NCBI GenBank assembly: GCA_040384665.1
Contig: JAZKIY010000014.1
Coordinates: forward strand, 1 to 64,000
DNA length: 64,000 nt
Direction: 5' to 3'
From: PCRC01 sp040384665
GTDB taxonomy: Bacteria; Pseudomonadota; Gammaproteobacteria; Burkholderiales; Burkholderiaceae_C
The number at the start of each line of letters is the position of its first letter. Within the stretch, counting starts at the first letter, position 1. The notes below the pieces were generated by a model. It did no database searches, was not told where the DNA came from, and was given only the letters and a program-made list of their open reading frames with translations. Made by a program: the position numbers and the translations under genes. Positions 44,678 to 53,639 of the stretch are shown here, piece by piece.

Positions 44678-45621
44678 GCAGCGGCCCGAAAGACATCGTC
44701 CTCGCCGAACCGCGGGGCTTTTGCGCCGGCGTGGACCGCGCGATCGAGATCGTCGAGCGTGCGCTGGAGAAATTCGGTGCGCCCATCTACGTGCGCCACG
44801 AGATCGTGCACAACACCTATGTGGTGAACGACCTCAAGGCCAAAGGCGCGCGTTTCATCGAAGACCTGGACGAGGTGCCTCCGGGCGCGACGCTGGTGTT
44901 CTCGGCCCACGGCGTGAGCCAGGCGGTGCAGCGCGAGGCCGAAGCACGTGGTTTCCAGGTGTTTGACGCCACCTGCCCGCTGGTGACCAAGGTGCATGTG
45001 GAAGTGGCCAAGCTCGCCAAAGAGGGCTACGAATTCCTGATGATTGGCCACAAGGGCCACCCCGAGGTGGAAGGCACGATGGGCCAGCTCGACGATGGCA
45101 TCCACCTGGTGGAAGACCTGGCCGACGTGGCGCGGGTGCAGCCGGCACAGACGACCAAGCTGGCGATGGTGACGCAAACCACCTTGAGCGTGGACGACAC
45201 CACCCACATCGTGAACGCGCTGCGTGCGCGTTTTCCCCTGCTGCGCGAACCCAAGCAGCAGGACATCTGCTACGCCACCCAGAACCGGCAAGACGCGGTG
45301 AAGCTGCTCAGCCCGCAGGTGGACCTGGTGATCGTGGTCGGCAGCCCGACCAGTTCCAACAGCAACCGCCTGCGCGAAGTGGCCGAAAAGCTCGGCACCG
45401 AGAGCTACATGATCGACGACGCCAGCGAACTGCAGGCGGCGTGGTTTGAAGGCAAGCAGCGCATCGGCCTCACTGCGGGGGCCTCGGCGCCTGAGATTCT
45501 GGTGAAGCAGGTGATCGACCGCATCAAGGCGCTGGGTGCGGTGTCGGTGCAGCGGTTGCCCGGCACGCCCGAGACCATGAAGTTCCCGATGCCAAAAGGC
45601 CTGCGCATCGACCACCCGTGA
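44674..45621 (+). CDS. ispH: 4-hydroxy-3-methylbut-2-enyl diphosphate reductase IspH
   Basis: IspH (LytB) catalyses the last step of the methylerythritol phosphate pathway, giving IPP and DMAPP with a [4Fe-4S] cluster. The three cluster cysteines are in LAEPRGFCAGVDRAI, FDATCPLVTKVH and DICYATQNRQ. The conserved catalytic Glu region (VFSAHGVSQAV, HKGHPEVEGTMGQ) and VVGSPTSSNSNRL are present. The length of 315 residues is standard. The start is a GTG overlapping the fkpB stop, so translation is coupled. Confidence 0.97.
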   Translation: MSSGPKDIVLAEPRGFCAGVDRAIEIVERALEKFGAPIYVRHEIVHNTYVVNDLKAKGARFIEDLDEVPPGATLVFSAHGVSQAVQREAEARGFQVFDATCPLVTKVHVEVAKLAKEGYEFLMIGHKGHPEVEGTMGQLDDGIHLVEDLADVARVQPAQTTKLAMVTQTTLSVDDTTHIVNALRARFPLLREPKQQDICYATQNRQDAVKLLSPQVDLVIVVGSPTSSNSNRLREVAEKLGTESYMIDDASELQAAWFEGKQRIGLTAGASAPEILVKQVIDRIKALGAVSVQRLPGTPETMKFPMPKGLRIDHP

Positions 45622-45628
45622 GGCGGTA

Positions 45629-45693
45629 TTGCTATTTATTCAATAGCAGTACTGCAAGGTTTCACTAGGGCTTGGTGCCAATTTGGCTTGAAA
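45629..45693 (+). repeat. Dispersed short repeat, copy B
   Basis: On the plus strand it shows a hairpin (TGCTATT / AATAGCA), then GCAAGGTTTCACTAGGGCTT, GGTGCCAATTTGGCTTGA. It starts 7 nt after the ispH stop and aligns with copy A across its length. The hairpin could also help end ispH transcription. Confidence 0.75.
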
Positions 45694-45742
45694 ATGGCCC
45701 GGACGGGCCTGCTGGCAGGCCCTGGAACGCCTCAACGGGCCT

Positions 45743-46165
45743 TCAAGGCGCCTCGCCGGTCTCGCAGTTCACCATCCAGCTGACACCAAATTTGTCCACC
45801 AGCATGCCGAAGTGGGCGCCCCAGAAGGTTTTGGCAAACGGCATGGTCACCATGCCACCGGTGGCCAGGGCCTTGAACACCGCTTCGCCCCGCACCGCGT
45901 CCAGCGGCAGGTTGACCGACATCGAAAACCCCGCGTGGCCGGCAAACGGCTGGCCCGGCATCCGGTCGCTGGCCATGAAGCGCTGGCCGTCCACCGCCAG
46001 CGCCGCGTGCATCACCTTCTGGTGCCATTCGGGTGCCAGGTGCTCGGCCTCGGGCGATTCGGCGTAGCGGTGCATGGCCACCAGTTCACCGCCCAGGCAG
46101 TGCTGGTAAAAGCCCAGCGCGGTTTCGCAGTTGCCGTCAAAAAACAAATAAGGTTCGATGCGCAT
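45743..46165 (-). CDS. VOC-family protein (PhnB-like)
   Basis: The 140-residue protein has the vicinal-oxygen-chelate fold with PhnB-type features: PYLFFDGNCETALGFYQHCLGGEL, then VMHAALAVDGQRFMASDR, and a C-terminal AKTFWGAHFGMLVDKFGVSWMVNC. PhnB-like proteins are of unknown or varied function, and the family does not imply phosphonate metabolism. It stands alone between ispH and serS, reading from ATG 46165. The start region faces serS with 90 nt between the start codons. Confidence 0.88.
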   Translation of the reverse strand: MRIEPYLFFDGNCETALGFYQHCLGGELVAMHRYAESPEAEHLAPEWHQKVMHAALAVDGQRFMASDRMPGQPFAGHAGFSMSVNLPLDAVRGEAVFKALATGGMVTMPFAKTFWGAHFGMLVDKFGVSWMVNCETGEAP

Positions 46166-46255
46166 GGCACAGGGTCACTAAGAAATTAGTTCTCATGGTA
46201 ACGGCGAAACAGCGGCTGTAAAAGGTGGCGAACCCGCACCCCCTAAAATTGCCGC

Positions 46256-47575
<1,320 letters not shown>

Positions 47576-47581
47576 ACGGCC

Positions 47582-48067
47582 TTACTTGATATAGACCGTG
47601 CCAGTGAAGCTGGAGACCAAGGCGGTCTCTCCCGCCGCGTTGGTGCGCGTCACGTCCACCCGGTAAATCGCCAGCCGGCGGCTGCGGCTCACCTCGTGCG
47701 CCTTGGCTTCCAGCACGTCGCCAAACCGGGCGGCGGCCTGGTAGGTGATGTGGGCGTCAATGCCGACCGCCATCACCCCATAGGCATTGGCTGCCATGCC
47801 GAAAGCGGTGTCGGCCAGGCTGAAGATCGCGCCACCGTGGCAGGCCCTGTGGAAGTTCATGTGTTGTTCCGCCACGCGCATGCACAGTGTGGCCCGGCCC
47901 AGGCCAATGTCCACCAGCTCAATGCCCAGCGCTTCGCAGTGGCCGTCGGCGGTGCGGTAGCTGCGCGCGCGCTCAAACGCGGCGGCGTCGGTTTGCTCGG
48001 GCAGGGGGTCGTTGCGGCCGGCTTGCAACACAGCAGCGGCGGTGGCGGGGTGGGAAAGACCAGACAA
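47582..48067 (-). CDS. PaaI-type hotdog thioesterase
   Basis: The 161-residue hotdog-fold protein resembles phenylacetyl/hydroxyphenylacetyl-CoA thioesterases: ALGIELVDIGLGRATLCMRV, NFHRACHGGAIFSLADTAFGMAANAYG (catalytic region with HGG and Asp), and ITYQAAARFGDVLEAKAHEVSRSRRLAIYRVDV. No phenylacetate catabolism genes are adjacent, so the substrate is open. The start is judged to be a TTG at 48067 because AAGGAG lies 5 nt before it; an earlier in-frame TTG at 48094 lacks a site. Convergent with serS, with 6 nt between stop codons. Confidence 0.85.
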   Translation of the reverse strand: MSGLSHPATAAAVLQAGRNDPLPEQTDAAAFERARSYRTADGHCEALGIELVDIGLGRATLCMRVAEQHMNFHRACHGGAIFSLADTAFGMAANAYGVMAVGIDAHITYQAAARFGDVLEAKAHEVSRSRRLAIYRVDVTRTNAAGETALVSSFTGTVYIK

Positions 48068-48111
48068 ATACAACTCCTTGAACGCCCAGGACAAGCAAGG
48101 TGCCGCCCCAA

Positions 48112-48149
48112 AGAAAAACCCCGGTGCTATTGTTCATAACAACGGGGTT
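48112..48149 (-). terminator. Probable terminator after the TauE/SafE gene
   Basis: On the minus strand AACCCCG (48149-48143) pairs with CGGGGTT (48123-48117), with an inner TTGTT/AACAA helix and a 5-nt bulge, followed by TTTTTC. It lies in the 238-nt gap between the thioesterase and the permease genes. The gap otherwise holds nothing I can identify. Confidence 0.55.
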
Positions 48150-48305
48150 GGTCTGCGAGAAAATTTTAAACGAGTTTCTGAACGGCCAGACGGATTGCCT
48201 GGCAAGGCGCCCGGGCTTCAGCGTGGGCCGATGGCATGCACCAGAAGAATGTGGTGGGCGTTGGCAGAGGCGCGCTGAAATGAACCCCAGGAAATGCCGC
48301 CGAAC

Positions 48306-49079
48306 TCACAGGGCCATCAACTCACGCACGACCATGTGCAGGCCCAGCGCGGCCAGGCTGATGAACAGGCAGTTCCGAAACACCGGTGGCGATACCCGCT
48401 GCCGCAGCCACTGCCCCACAGCCATGCCAGCCAATGCCGGCAACAACATCAGCACCGATGTGCCGAGGTCTGCACCCGAGTAGCGTGCATTGAGGTGAAG
48501 GCCAACGGCCAGCGCCAATGTCGAGACGGTGAAGGAGATGCCCATGGCCTGAACCAGCGCGTCGCGTTGCAACCCCAGTGCCTGCAGGTAGGGGACTGCA
48601 GGGACCACGAAGACCCCGGTGGCGGCAGTAACCAAGCCGGTGATGGCGCCTGCCAACGGTCCCAGCCAACGCTCGGTGGCCGGTGGCATGGCCAATGTGG
48701 CCCCGGCAATGCCCCAGACCGCATAGCCCACCAATGCGACGCCGAGCGATACCGCGGCCCAAGTACCCGCTGGTGCGCCAAAGAGCCATGCACCCCCCAG
48801 CGTTCCCACCCCAATGCCAACCTGCATGGGACCGATCCGCTTGAGCATGGCCTCCAATGCCGCCAGCGGGCCGATTTGCCAGAGGTTGGTCACCAACGAC
48901 GGCACGATCAGCAAAGCCGCCGCTTCGGCGGGCGCCATCAGCATCCCGAGCAGCGCCATGGACACCGTGGGCAGGCCGAGCCCCACCACACCTTTGACCA
49001 GCCCCGCCACCACAAACACCCCCGCGACCAAGATCAACCAGGAAGGTGGGTGGGTGCTGAGTGATTCGAGCAAGGGCAT
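48306..49079 (-). CDS. TauE/SafE-family membrane permease
   Basis: The 257-residue inner-membrane protein has about eight hydrophobic helices in two halves. The first half has ILVAGVFVVAGLVKGVVGLGLPTVSMALL, the TauE/SafE motif with GxGxP. The second has GPLAGAITGLVTAATGVFVVPAVPYLQALGL, the repeat of the same motif, then GMAVGQWLRQRVSPPVFRNCLF. The family exports sulfite, sulfoacetate or other small anions. The divergent LysR gene 139 nt away probably controls it, and a strong inverted repeat lies between them. The substrate is not deducible. Confidence 0.88.
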   Translation of the reverse strand: MPLLESLSTHPPSWLILVAGVFVVAGLVKGVVGLGLPTVSMALLGMLMAPAEAAALLIVPSLVTNLWQIGPLAALEAMLKRIGPMQVGIGVGTLGGAWLFGAPAGTWAAVSLGVALVGYAVWGIAGATLAMPPATERWLGPLAGAITGLVTAATGVFVVPAVPYLQALGLQRDALVQAMGISFTVSTLALAVGLHLNARYSGADLGTSVLMLLPALAGMAVGQWLRQRVSPPVFRNCLFISLAALGLHMVVRELMAL

Positions 49080-49119
49080 GTCGGTTCTCCATTGGCAGGC
49101 GGAGGTCCCGCACTGTGCC

Positions 49120-49146
49120 GTGGGCCAATTCTGGTGAACGGCCCAC
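49120..49146. promoter_or_regulatory. Inverted repeat in the TauE-LysR intergenic region
   Basis: A 7/7 dyad, GTGGGCC-N13-GGCCCAC, sits at the middle of the 139-nt divergent gap (41 nt from the permease start, 73 nt from the LysR start). It is a candidate binding site for the adjacent LysR regulator, as divergent LysR genes usually bind between themselves and their target. Confidence 0.4.
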
Positions 49147-49218
49147 CTCTTGAAAATTCGGAATGCACGTACGCAGCCTCAGGTGCAGCCAGAGGCTCCA
49201 TGTGCTACCTTGGCATGC

Positions 49219-50133
49219 ATGCGGTTTGATTTGACCGATTTAAGGCTGTTTCTGAACGTCCACGAGGCGGGCACCATCACGGGCGGCGCGCACAGCAGCC
49301 ACATGACGCTGGCATCTGCGAGCGAACGCATCCGTGCGATGGAAGACGCGTTGGGCGTGCCCCTGTTGCAAAGGGATCGGCGTGGTGTGCAGGTAACGCC
49401 CGCAGGCCGCACGGTGGTTCACCACGCCCGCTTGGTGCTGCAGCAGATCGAGCGCATGCAGGGCGATTTGGGCGACTATGGCGCAGGTCTCAAAGGCCAT
49501 GTGCGCCTGCTGTGCAACACCTCGGCGCTGAGCGAACATTTGCCGCAGGTGCTGGGTGATTTCCTGGCCAGCCATCCGGGCATTTCTGTCGATCTGGAGG
49601 AGCGGCCCAGTCAAGAGATCGTCGATGCCGTGCGAAACCAGGCCTGCGACATCGGGATGGCCTCTGACTCGGTGGACCTCCGTGGTTTGGAACACTTCGT
49701 CTTTCGACTCGACCCTTTGGACCTGGTGGTACCCCGCGACCATGCACTGGCGCAGCACGCGGTGGTCCGCTTTGCGGATGTGGTGGACTGCGAATTTGTG
49801 GGGCTGGTCGAGGGCAGTGCGCTGCAGGCGCATCTGGCGCAGCATGCGAGACACTTGGGAAAACGGCTGAATTACCGCATTCGTTTGCGCAGTTTCGAAT
49901 CGGTCTGCCGGGTGGTGGGTACAGGCATTGGTGTGGGCATCGTGCCCCGTGCGGTGGCCCTGCGCTGGGGCCGTTCAGCCAAGGTCAAACGGATCGTCTT
50001 GACCGATCCGTGGGCGACGCGGAGCTTGGTGTTGTGTGTCCGCCAGTTGGAAGCGTTGCCCGTCTATGCGCAGCAACTGGTACAGCATGTGCTTCTTTCG
50101 GGGCACGGTCGCGGCTTGACGCCTGCCCCCTGA
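49219..50133 (+). CDS. LysR-type transcriptional regulator
   Basis: The 304-residue protein starts MRFDLTDLRLFLNVHEAGTITGGAHSSHMTLASASERIRAMEDALG, a LysR HTH, followed by GHVRLLCNTSALSEHLPQVLGDFLASHPGISVDLEERPSQEIVDAVRN, the ligand-binding half. The start at 49219 is chosen because it gives the normal LysR N-terminus; an upstream frame to 49150 adds unconserved sequence. It is divergent from the TauE/SafE permease and presumably regulates it. Its 3' end lies 18 nt from a terminator that faces the other way, toward the tRNA-Ser gene. Confidence 0.9.
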   Translation: MRFDLTDLRLFLNVHEAGTITGGAHSSHMTLASASERIRAMEDALGVPLLQRDRRGVQVTPAGRTVVHHARLVLQQIERMQGDLGDYGAGLKGHVRLLCNTSALSEHLPQVLGDFLASHPGISVDLEERPSQEIVDAVRNQACDIGMASDSVDLRGLEHFVFRLDPLDLVVPRDHALAQHAVVRFADVVDCEFVGLVEGSALQAHLAQHARHLGKRLNYRIRLRSFESVCRVVGTGIGVGIVPRAVALRWGRSAKVKRIVLTDPWATRSLVLCVRQLEALPVYAQQLVQHVLLSGHGRGLTPAP

Positions 50134-50150
50134 ATGACCTGCGTTGGGTC

Positions 50151-50177
50151 GAAAAAAAGCCCCTGTCAGCAGGGGCT
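50151..50177 (-). terminator. Intrinsic terminator after tRNA-Ser
   Basis: An 8-bp stem AGCCCCTG / CAGGGGCT with loop TCAG is followed, on the minus strand, by seven T. It ends the tRNA-Ser(CGA) transcript 9 nt after the encoded CCA. It may also end the LysR transcript from the other side. Confidence 0.88.
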
Positions 50178-50186
50178 TTGACTCAT

Positions 50187-50274
<88 letters not shown>

Positions 50275-50297
50275 ACTCGATTCAGCCCGCTATTCTA

Positions 50298-50316
50298 GCA
50301 GTCGCTTGGCGACTGC
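50298..50316 (-). terminator. Possible terminator after the response regulator gene
   Basis: A 7-bp stem GCAGTCG / CGACTGC with a 5-nt loop lies 20 nt beyond the stop of the response regulator gene. There is no proper T run after it, so termination would be weak. The same bases include part of the tRNA-Ser promoter region. Confidence 0.4.
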
Positions 50317-50335
50317 CTTGCGCTGTTGCGGAAAA

Positions 50336-50926
50336 TCAGCCGAGCAGGCCGTAGGTGCGGGCGTAGTGCAGGGTCTGGGTGCGGCTCTTGACGTTGAGGC
50401 GGCGGAACAAACGCCACAGGTGCACCTTGACGGTGTGTTCGCTGATGCCGAGTTCTTCGGCGATCTCGCGGTTGCTGAGGCCACGGTCGAGCATGATGAT
50501 GAGCTGCTTCTGGCGTTTGGACAGTTTCTCGTCCACCGCTTCGAGTTGCTCGAACCCGGCGTCGGCGGTCAGCAGGGCACGCAGCGCGGCACCGATCTCG
50601 CTCACGCCAGCGGATTTTTCAATGTAGACGTCGGCACCACATTCGATGCACAGTTCTTCAAAGTCCTCGGCAGGGGAGCCGGAAATCACCGCCATGGGCA
50701 CGTTGGCGTAGCGGGAGGTGAGTTCGCGCACACCGGAGACGCCACGCGCATCCGGCAGGTTCAGGTCGAGGCAGATCAGGGTGGGTTCGCCGTGTTTGGT
50801 CACGGCAGGTTCCAGCGCACCGACGCTTTCGAGTTCGACCACTTCGGTGCCGGGGCGCAATCGGCGCAGCACGGTGGAGATCGCGTCGCGCATCAGGGGA
50901 TGGTCGTCAATAACGTACAGGCTCAC
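50336..50926 (-). CDS. NarL/FixJ-family response regulator (orphan)
   Basis: The 196-residue regulator has a receiver domain (LYVIDDHPLMRDAISTVL with the acidic pair; phospho-acceptor Asp in LICLDLNLPD; SGSPAEDFEELC; Lys in VYIEKSAG) and a C-terminal LuxR-type HTH (LSKRQKQLIIMLDRGLSNREIAEELGISEHTVKVHLWRLFRRL). A GTG at 50926 is preferred as start because it gives the standard VSLYVIDDHP and follows AAGGTAGA; a longer frame reaches 50998. No sensor kinase gene is adjacent, so its signal is unknown. It lies 126 nt from trpS on the same strand. Confidence 0.9.
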   Translation of the reverse strand: MSLYVIDDHPLMRDAISTVLRRLRPGTEVVELESVGALEPAVTKHGEPTLICLDLNLPDARGVSGVRELTSRYANVPMAVISGSPAEDFEELCIECGADVYIEKSAGVSEIGAALRALLTADAGFEQLEAVDEKLSKRQKQLIIMLDRGLSNREIAEELGISEHTVKVHLWRLFRRLNVKSRTQTLHYARTYGLLG

Positions 50927-51052
50927 AGCGGTTCTACCTTCGGTAAGGGTGTGGTCGGAGACTATAGGCTCTGCCACACCATCAATCAATGGGGCCATTT
51001 TGCACCCGTATGCAGTAACCCTATCGGCAGAAAACCGCCCTGATTTCGGTCT

Positions 51053-52270
51053 TTAGTAGTCGATGCCCATGGCCGTGCGCACCTCGGCCATGGTGTTTCG
51101 GGCGGTGGCGCGGGCGCGGTCGGTGCCCGCGTCAATGATGTCGCGCACGATTTTGGGGTTGCTGATGTAGGGTTCGGCCCTGGCCAGCATCGGTTGCTGC
51201 TCTTCCAGAATGGCGTCGATCACCGGCTGTTTGCACTCCAGGCAGCCAATGCCGGCGGTTGTGCACCCTTGCGACGCCCAGGCCTGGGTCGTGGCGTCGG
51301 AGTAGACCTTGTGGAACTGCCACACCGGGCATTTGTTGGGGTCGCCCACGTCGGTGCGTTTGACGCGCGCGGGGTCGGTCGGCATGCGGCGGACCTTGTG
51401 CTCAATGCTGGCCTTGTCTTCGCGCATGGCAATCGAATTGCCATAGCTTTTGCTCATCTTCTGGCCGTCCAGCCCGGGCAATTTGCTGGCTTCGGTCAGC
51501 AGCGCCTGGGGTTCGACCAGCACGGCCTTGCCGGTGCCCTTGAACCAACCAGCCAGCCGGTCGCGCTCGTCGTTGTCCAGCAGCGGGGTGCTGGCCACAA
51601 AACCGAGTGCACCTTCCATGGCCTTGGCGTCGCCGGCTTCCTGAAAAGCCTTGCGCGACTTCTCCAGCCGCTTGGCGGCGTCTTTGCCGAGCTTGGTGAG
51701 GCTGGCCTGCACGCGGGCTTCAAAGTCGGTCTCGCGGCCGTACAGGTGGTTGAAGCGGCGGGCGGCTTCGCGTGTCAGCTCGACATGGCTGGCCTGGTCT
51801 TCGCCCACCGGCACCCACTTGGCTTTGTAGATCAGAATATCGGCCGCTTGCAGCAAGGGGTAGCCGAGGAAGCCGTAGGTGGACAGGTCTTTGTCTTTGA
51901 GCTTTTCCTGCTGGTCCTTGTAGGTGGGCACACGTTCCAGCCAGCCGATGGGCGTGCCCATGGCCAGCAGGGTGAACAGCTCGGCGTGTTCGGGAATGCG
52001 GCTTTGCAGGAACAAGGTGCACTGGTTCGGGTCCAGCCCAGCGGCCAGCCAGTCGATCACCATCTCAAAGACGTTTTTGGCGATGACCTCGCGGCTCTCG
52101 TAGTGCGTGGTCAGCGCGTGCCAGTCGGCCACGAAGTAGTAGCACGACATCTCGGACTGCAGGCGCACCCAGTTTTTCAGCGCGCCGTGGTAATGGCCGA
52201 GGTGGAGTGCGCCCGTCGGGCGCATGCCCGACAACACACGCTCTTGTGTGGGGGTGGGGTTGTTGTCCAT
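51053..52270 (-). CDS. trpS: Tryptophanyl-tRNA synthetase
   Basis: TrpS charges tRNA-Trp. The 405-residue protein has the class I motif GMRPTGALHLGHYHGALKNW and the KMSKSYGNSI loop. It is longer than the E. coli enzyme (334 residues) because of an insertion of about 60 residues before KMSKS (LGKDAAKRLEKSRKAFQEAGDAKAMEGALGFV...), which I recall as common in betaproteobacterial TrpS. ATG 52270 gives MDNNPTPTQERVLSG; an open frame to 52600 upstream is not coding. Its start overlaps the M50 protease stop by 1 nt (TGATG). Confidence 0.96.
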   Translation of the reverse strand: MDNNPTPTQERVLSGMRPTGALHLGHYHGALKNWVRLQSEMSCYYFVADWHALTTHYESREVIAKNVFEMVIDWLAAGLDPNQCTLFLQSRIPEHAELFTLLAMGTPIGWLERVPTYKDQQEKLKDKDLSTYGFLGYPLLQAADILIYKAKWVPVGEDQASHVELTREAARRFNHLYGRETDFEARVQASLTKLGKDAAKRLEKSRKAFQEAGDAKAMEGALGFVASTPLLDNDERDRLAGWFKGTGKAVLVEPQALLTEASKLPGLDGQKMSKSYGNSIAMREDKASIEHKVRRMPTDPARVKRTDVGDPNKCPVWQFHKVYSDATTQAWASQGCTTAGIGCLECKQPVIDAILEEQQPMLARAEPYISNPKIVRDIIDAGTDRARATARNTMAEVRTAMGIDY

Positions 52271-52938
52271 CAGCTGATCAGCAGTCGCAGGGGTGAAAGG
52301 ACGACCTCCAGCAGGCCGTAGGTCAGGCCCATCAGCGGCGACATCCAGAGTTTGTTGATGATGCCGGCGAGGATCAGGCCCATCACGATGAAAAAGCCGT
52401 AGGGTTCGACGCGCGACACCAGTTCGGCCGCGCGGTAGGGCAGCAGGCCGACCAGGATGCGCCCACCGTCCAGCGGCGGCAGCGGGAACAGGTTGAAGAC
52501 GAACATCACCACGTTGACCAAGAGGCCGGCGCGGCACATCTTCAGAAAGAAATCTTCGGTGACGCCACTGGCTTGCAGCACATAAAACAGCACGCCCCAC
52601 AGCACCGCCTGGAACAAATTGGACGCCGGGCCGGCCAGCGCCACCCAGACCATGTCGCGTTTCGGGTTGCGCAGGGCGCCAAAACGCACCGGCACCGGCT
52701 TGGCGTAACCAAACAGAAAGGTGCCCGCGGTGGCGAAGTACAGCACCAGCGGCATGACGATGGTGCCGATCGGGTCGATGTGCTTGATCGGGTTCAGCGT
52801 GACCCGGCCGAGCGCCCAGGCGGTGTTGTCGCCAAAGTGTTTGGCCACATAGCCGTGCGCGGCCTCGTGCAGGGTGATGGCAAAAAGCACCGGGAGGGCG
52901 TAGACCGCGACGGTCTGGATGATGTTGGCAATGTCCAC
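52270..52938 (-). CDS. M50-family site-2-type membrane protease
   Basis: The 222-residue inner-membrane protein has the zinc site HEAAH (in ITLHEAAHGYVAKHFGDNTA) near residue 24 and the second metal/PDG-type motif NLFPLPPLDGGRI near residue 155, within about five or six hydrophobic helices. These are the hallmarks of minimal site-2 proteases (YwhC-like). Its substrate is unknown. The start is a GTG at 52938. It commonly lies next to trpS and Sua5-type genes in betaproteobacteria, and here it overlaps trpS by 1 nt. Confidence 0.92.
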   Translation of the reverse strand: MDIANIIQTVAVYALPVLFAITLHEAAHGYVAKHFGDNTAWALGRVTLNPIKHIDPIGTIVMPLVLYFATAGTFLFGYAKPVPVRFGALRNPKRDMVWVALAGPASNLFQAVLWGVLFYVLQASGVTEDFFLKMCRAGLLVNVVMFVFNLFPLPPLDGGRILVGLLPYRAAELVSRVEPYGFFIVMGLILAGIINKLWMSPLMGLTYGLLEVVLSPLRLLIS

Positions 52939-52973
52939 AGGGTGATTGTCTCAGAGCGGGCGGGCGCCCCGGT

Positions 52974-53597
52974 TCACAGGCCCAGCCGGGCCACGTCGCC
53001 CCGGCCTTCGCGCACCACCACCGGCGTGCCGTCGCTGAGGTCGACCACGGTGGTGGGGGAGAGCGGGCAAGCGCCGGCGTCGATCACCGCGTCGATCAGG
53101 TGTTCAAAACGGCTGCGGATGTCTTCCGGGTCGTTCAACGCCTCGGTCTCGCCCGGTGGAATGAGCGTGGTGGCAATCAGCGGCGCGCCGTGTTGTTCCA
53201 GCAGGCTTTGCAGTGCGTGGTGTTCCGGCACGCGCAGGCCAATGGTCTTGCGCGACGGGTGGCTGAGCCGGCGCGGCACCTCTTTGGTGGCTTCCAGGAT
53301 GAAGGTGTATGGCCCTGGCGTGACCGACTTCAGCAGCCGGTACTGGGCGTTGTCCACCCGGGCGTAGTTGGCGAGTTCGCTCAGGTCGCGGCACAGCAGG
53401 GTGAGGTGGTGTTTGTCGTCCACCCCGCGCAGGCGGCGCAGCCGGTCGGCGGCGGCCTTGTCGTCGAGGTGGCAGGCCAGCGCGTAGCTGGAGTCGGTTG
53501 GCACCGCGACAATGCCGCCCTTGGCCAGCACCGCCACCGCCTGTTTCAGCAGCCGGGCTTGGGGGTTGTCGGGGTGGACGGTGAGGTACTGGGCCAT
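52974..53597 (-). CDS. Sua5/YciO/YrdC-domain protein (threonylcarbamoyladenylate synthase-like)
   Basis: The 207-residue protein has the YrdC fold: GGIVAVPTDSSYALACHLDDKAAADRLRRLRGVDDKHHLTLLCRDLSELANYARV, then SVTPGPYTFILEATKEVPRR and KTIGLRVPEHHALQSLLEQHG. The sequence resembles YciO more than TsaC, so L-threonylcarbamoyladenylate (t6A) synthesis is likely but not certain. It is the family role for tRNA modification. It sits between the M50 protease (35 nt) and the DMT exporter. Confidence 0.88.
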   Translation of the reverse strand: MAQYLTVHPDNPQARLLKQAVAVLAKGGIVAVPTDSSYALACHLDDKAAADRLRRLRGVDDKHHLTLLCRDLSELANYARVDNAQYRLLKSVTPGPYTFILEATKEVPRRLSHPSRKTIGLRVPEHHALQSLLEQHGAPLIATTLIPPGETEALNDPEDIRSRFEHLIDAVIDAGACPLSPTTVVDLSDGTPVVVREGRGDVARLGL

Positions 53598-53639
53598 GGT
53601 GTGTGTGGTGTCGGGGTGGCGGGCAGTGTAGTGCAGCTG

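Noticed and set aside
46170..46200. A Fur-box-like AT-rich stretch before the VOC gene (AAATTAGTTCTCAT)
   Set aside because: The match to the 19-bp Fur consensus is partial and neither neighbour is an iron gene.
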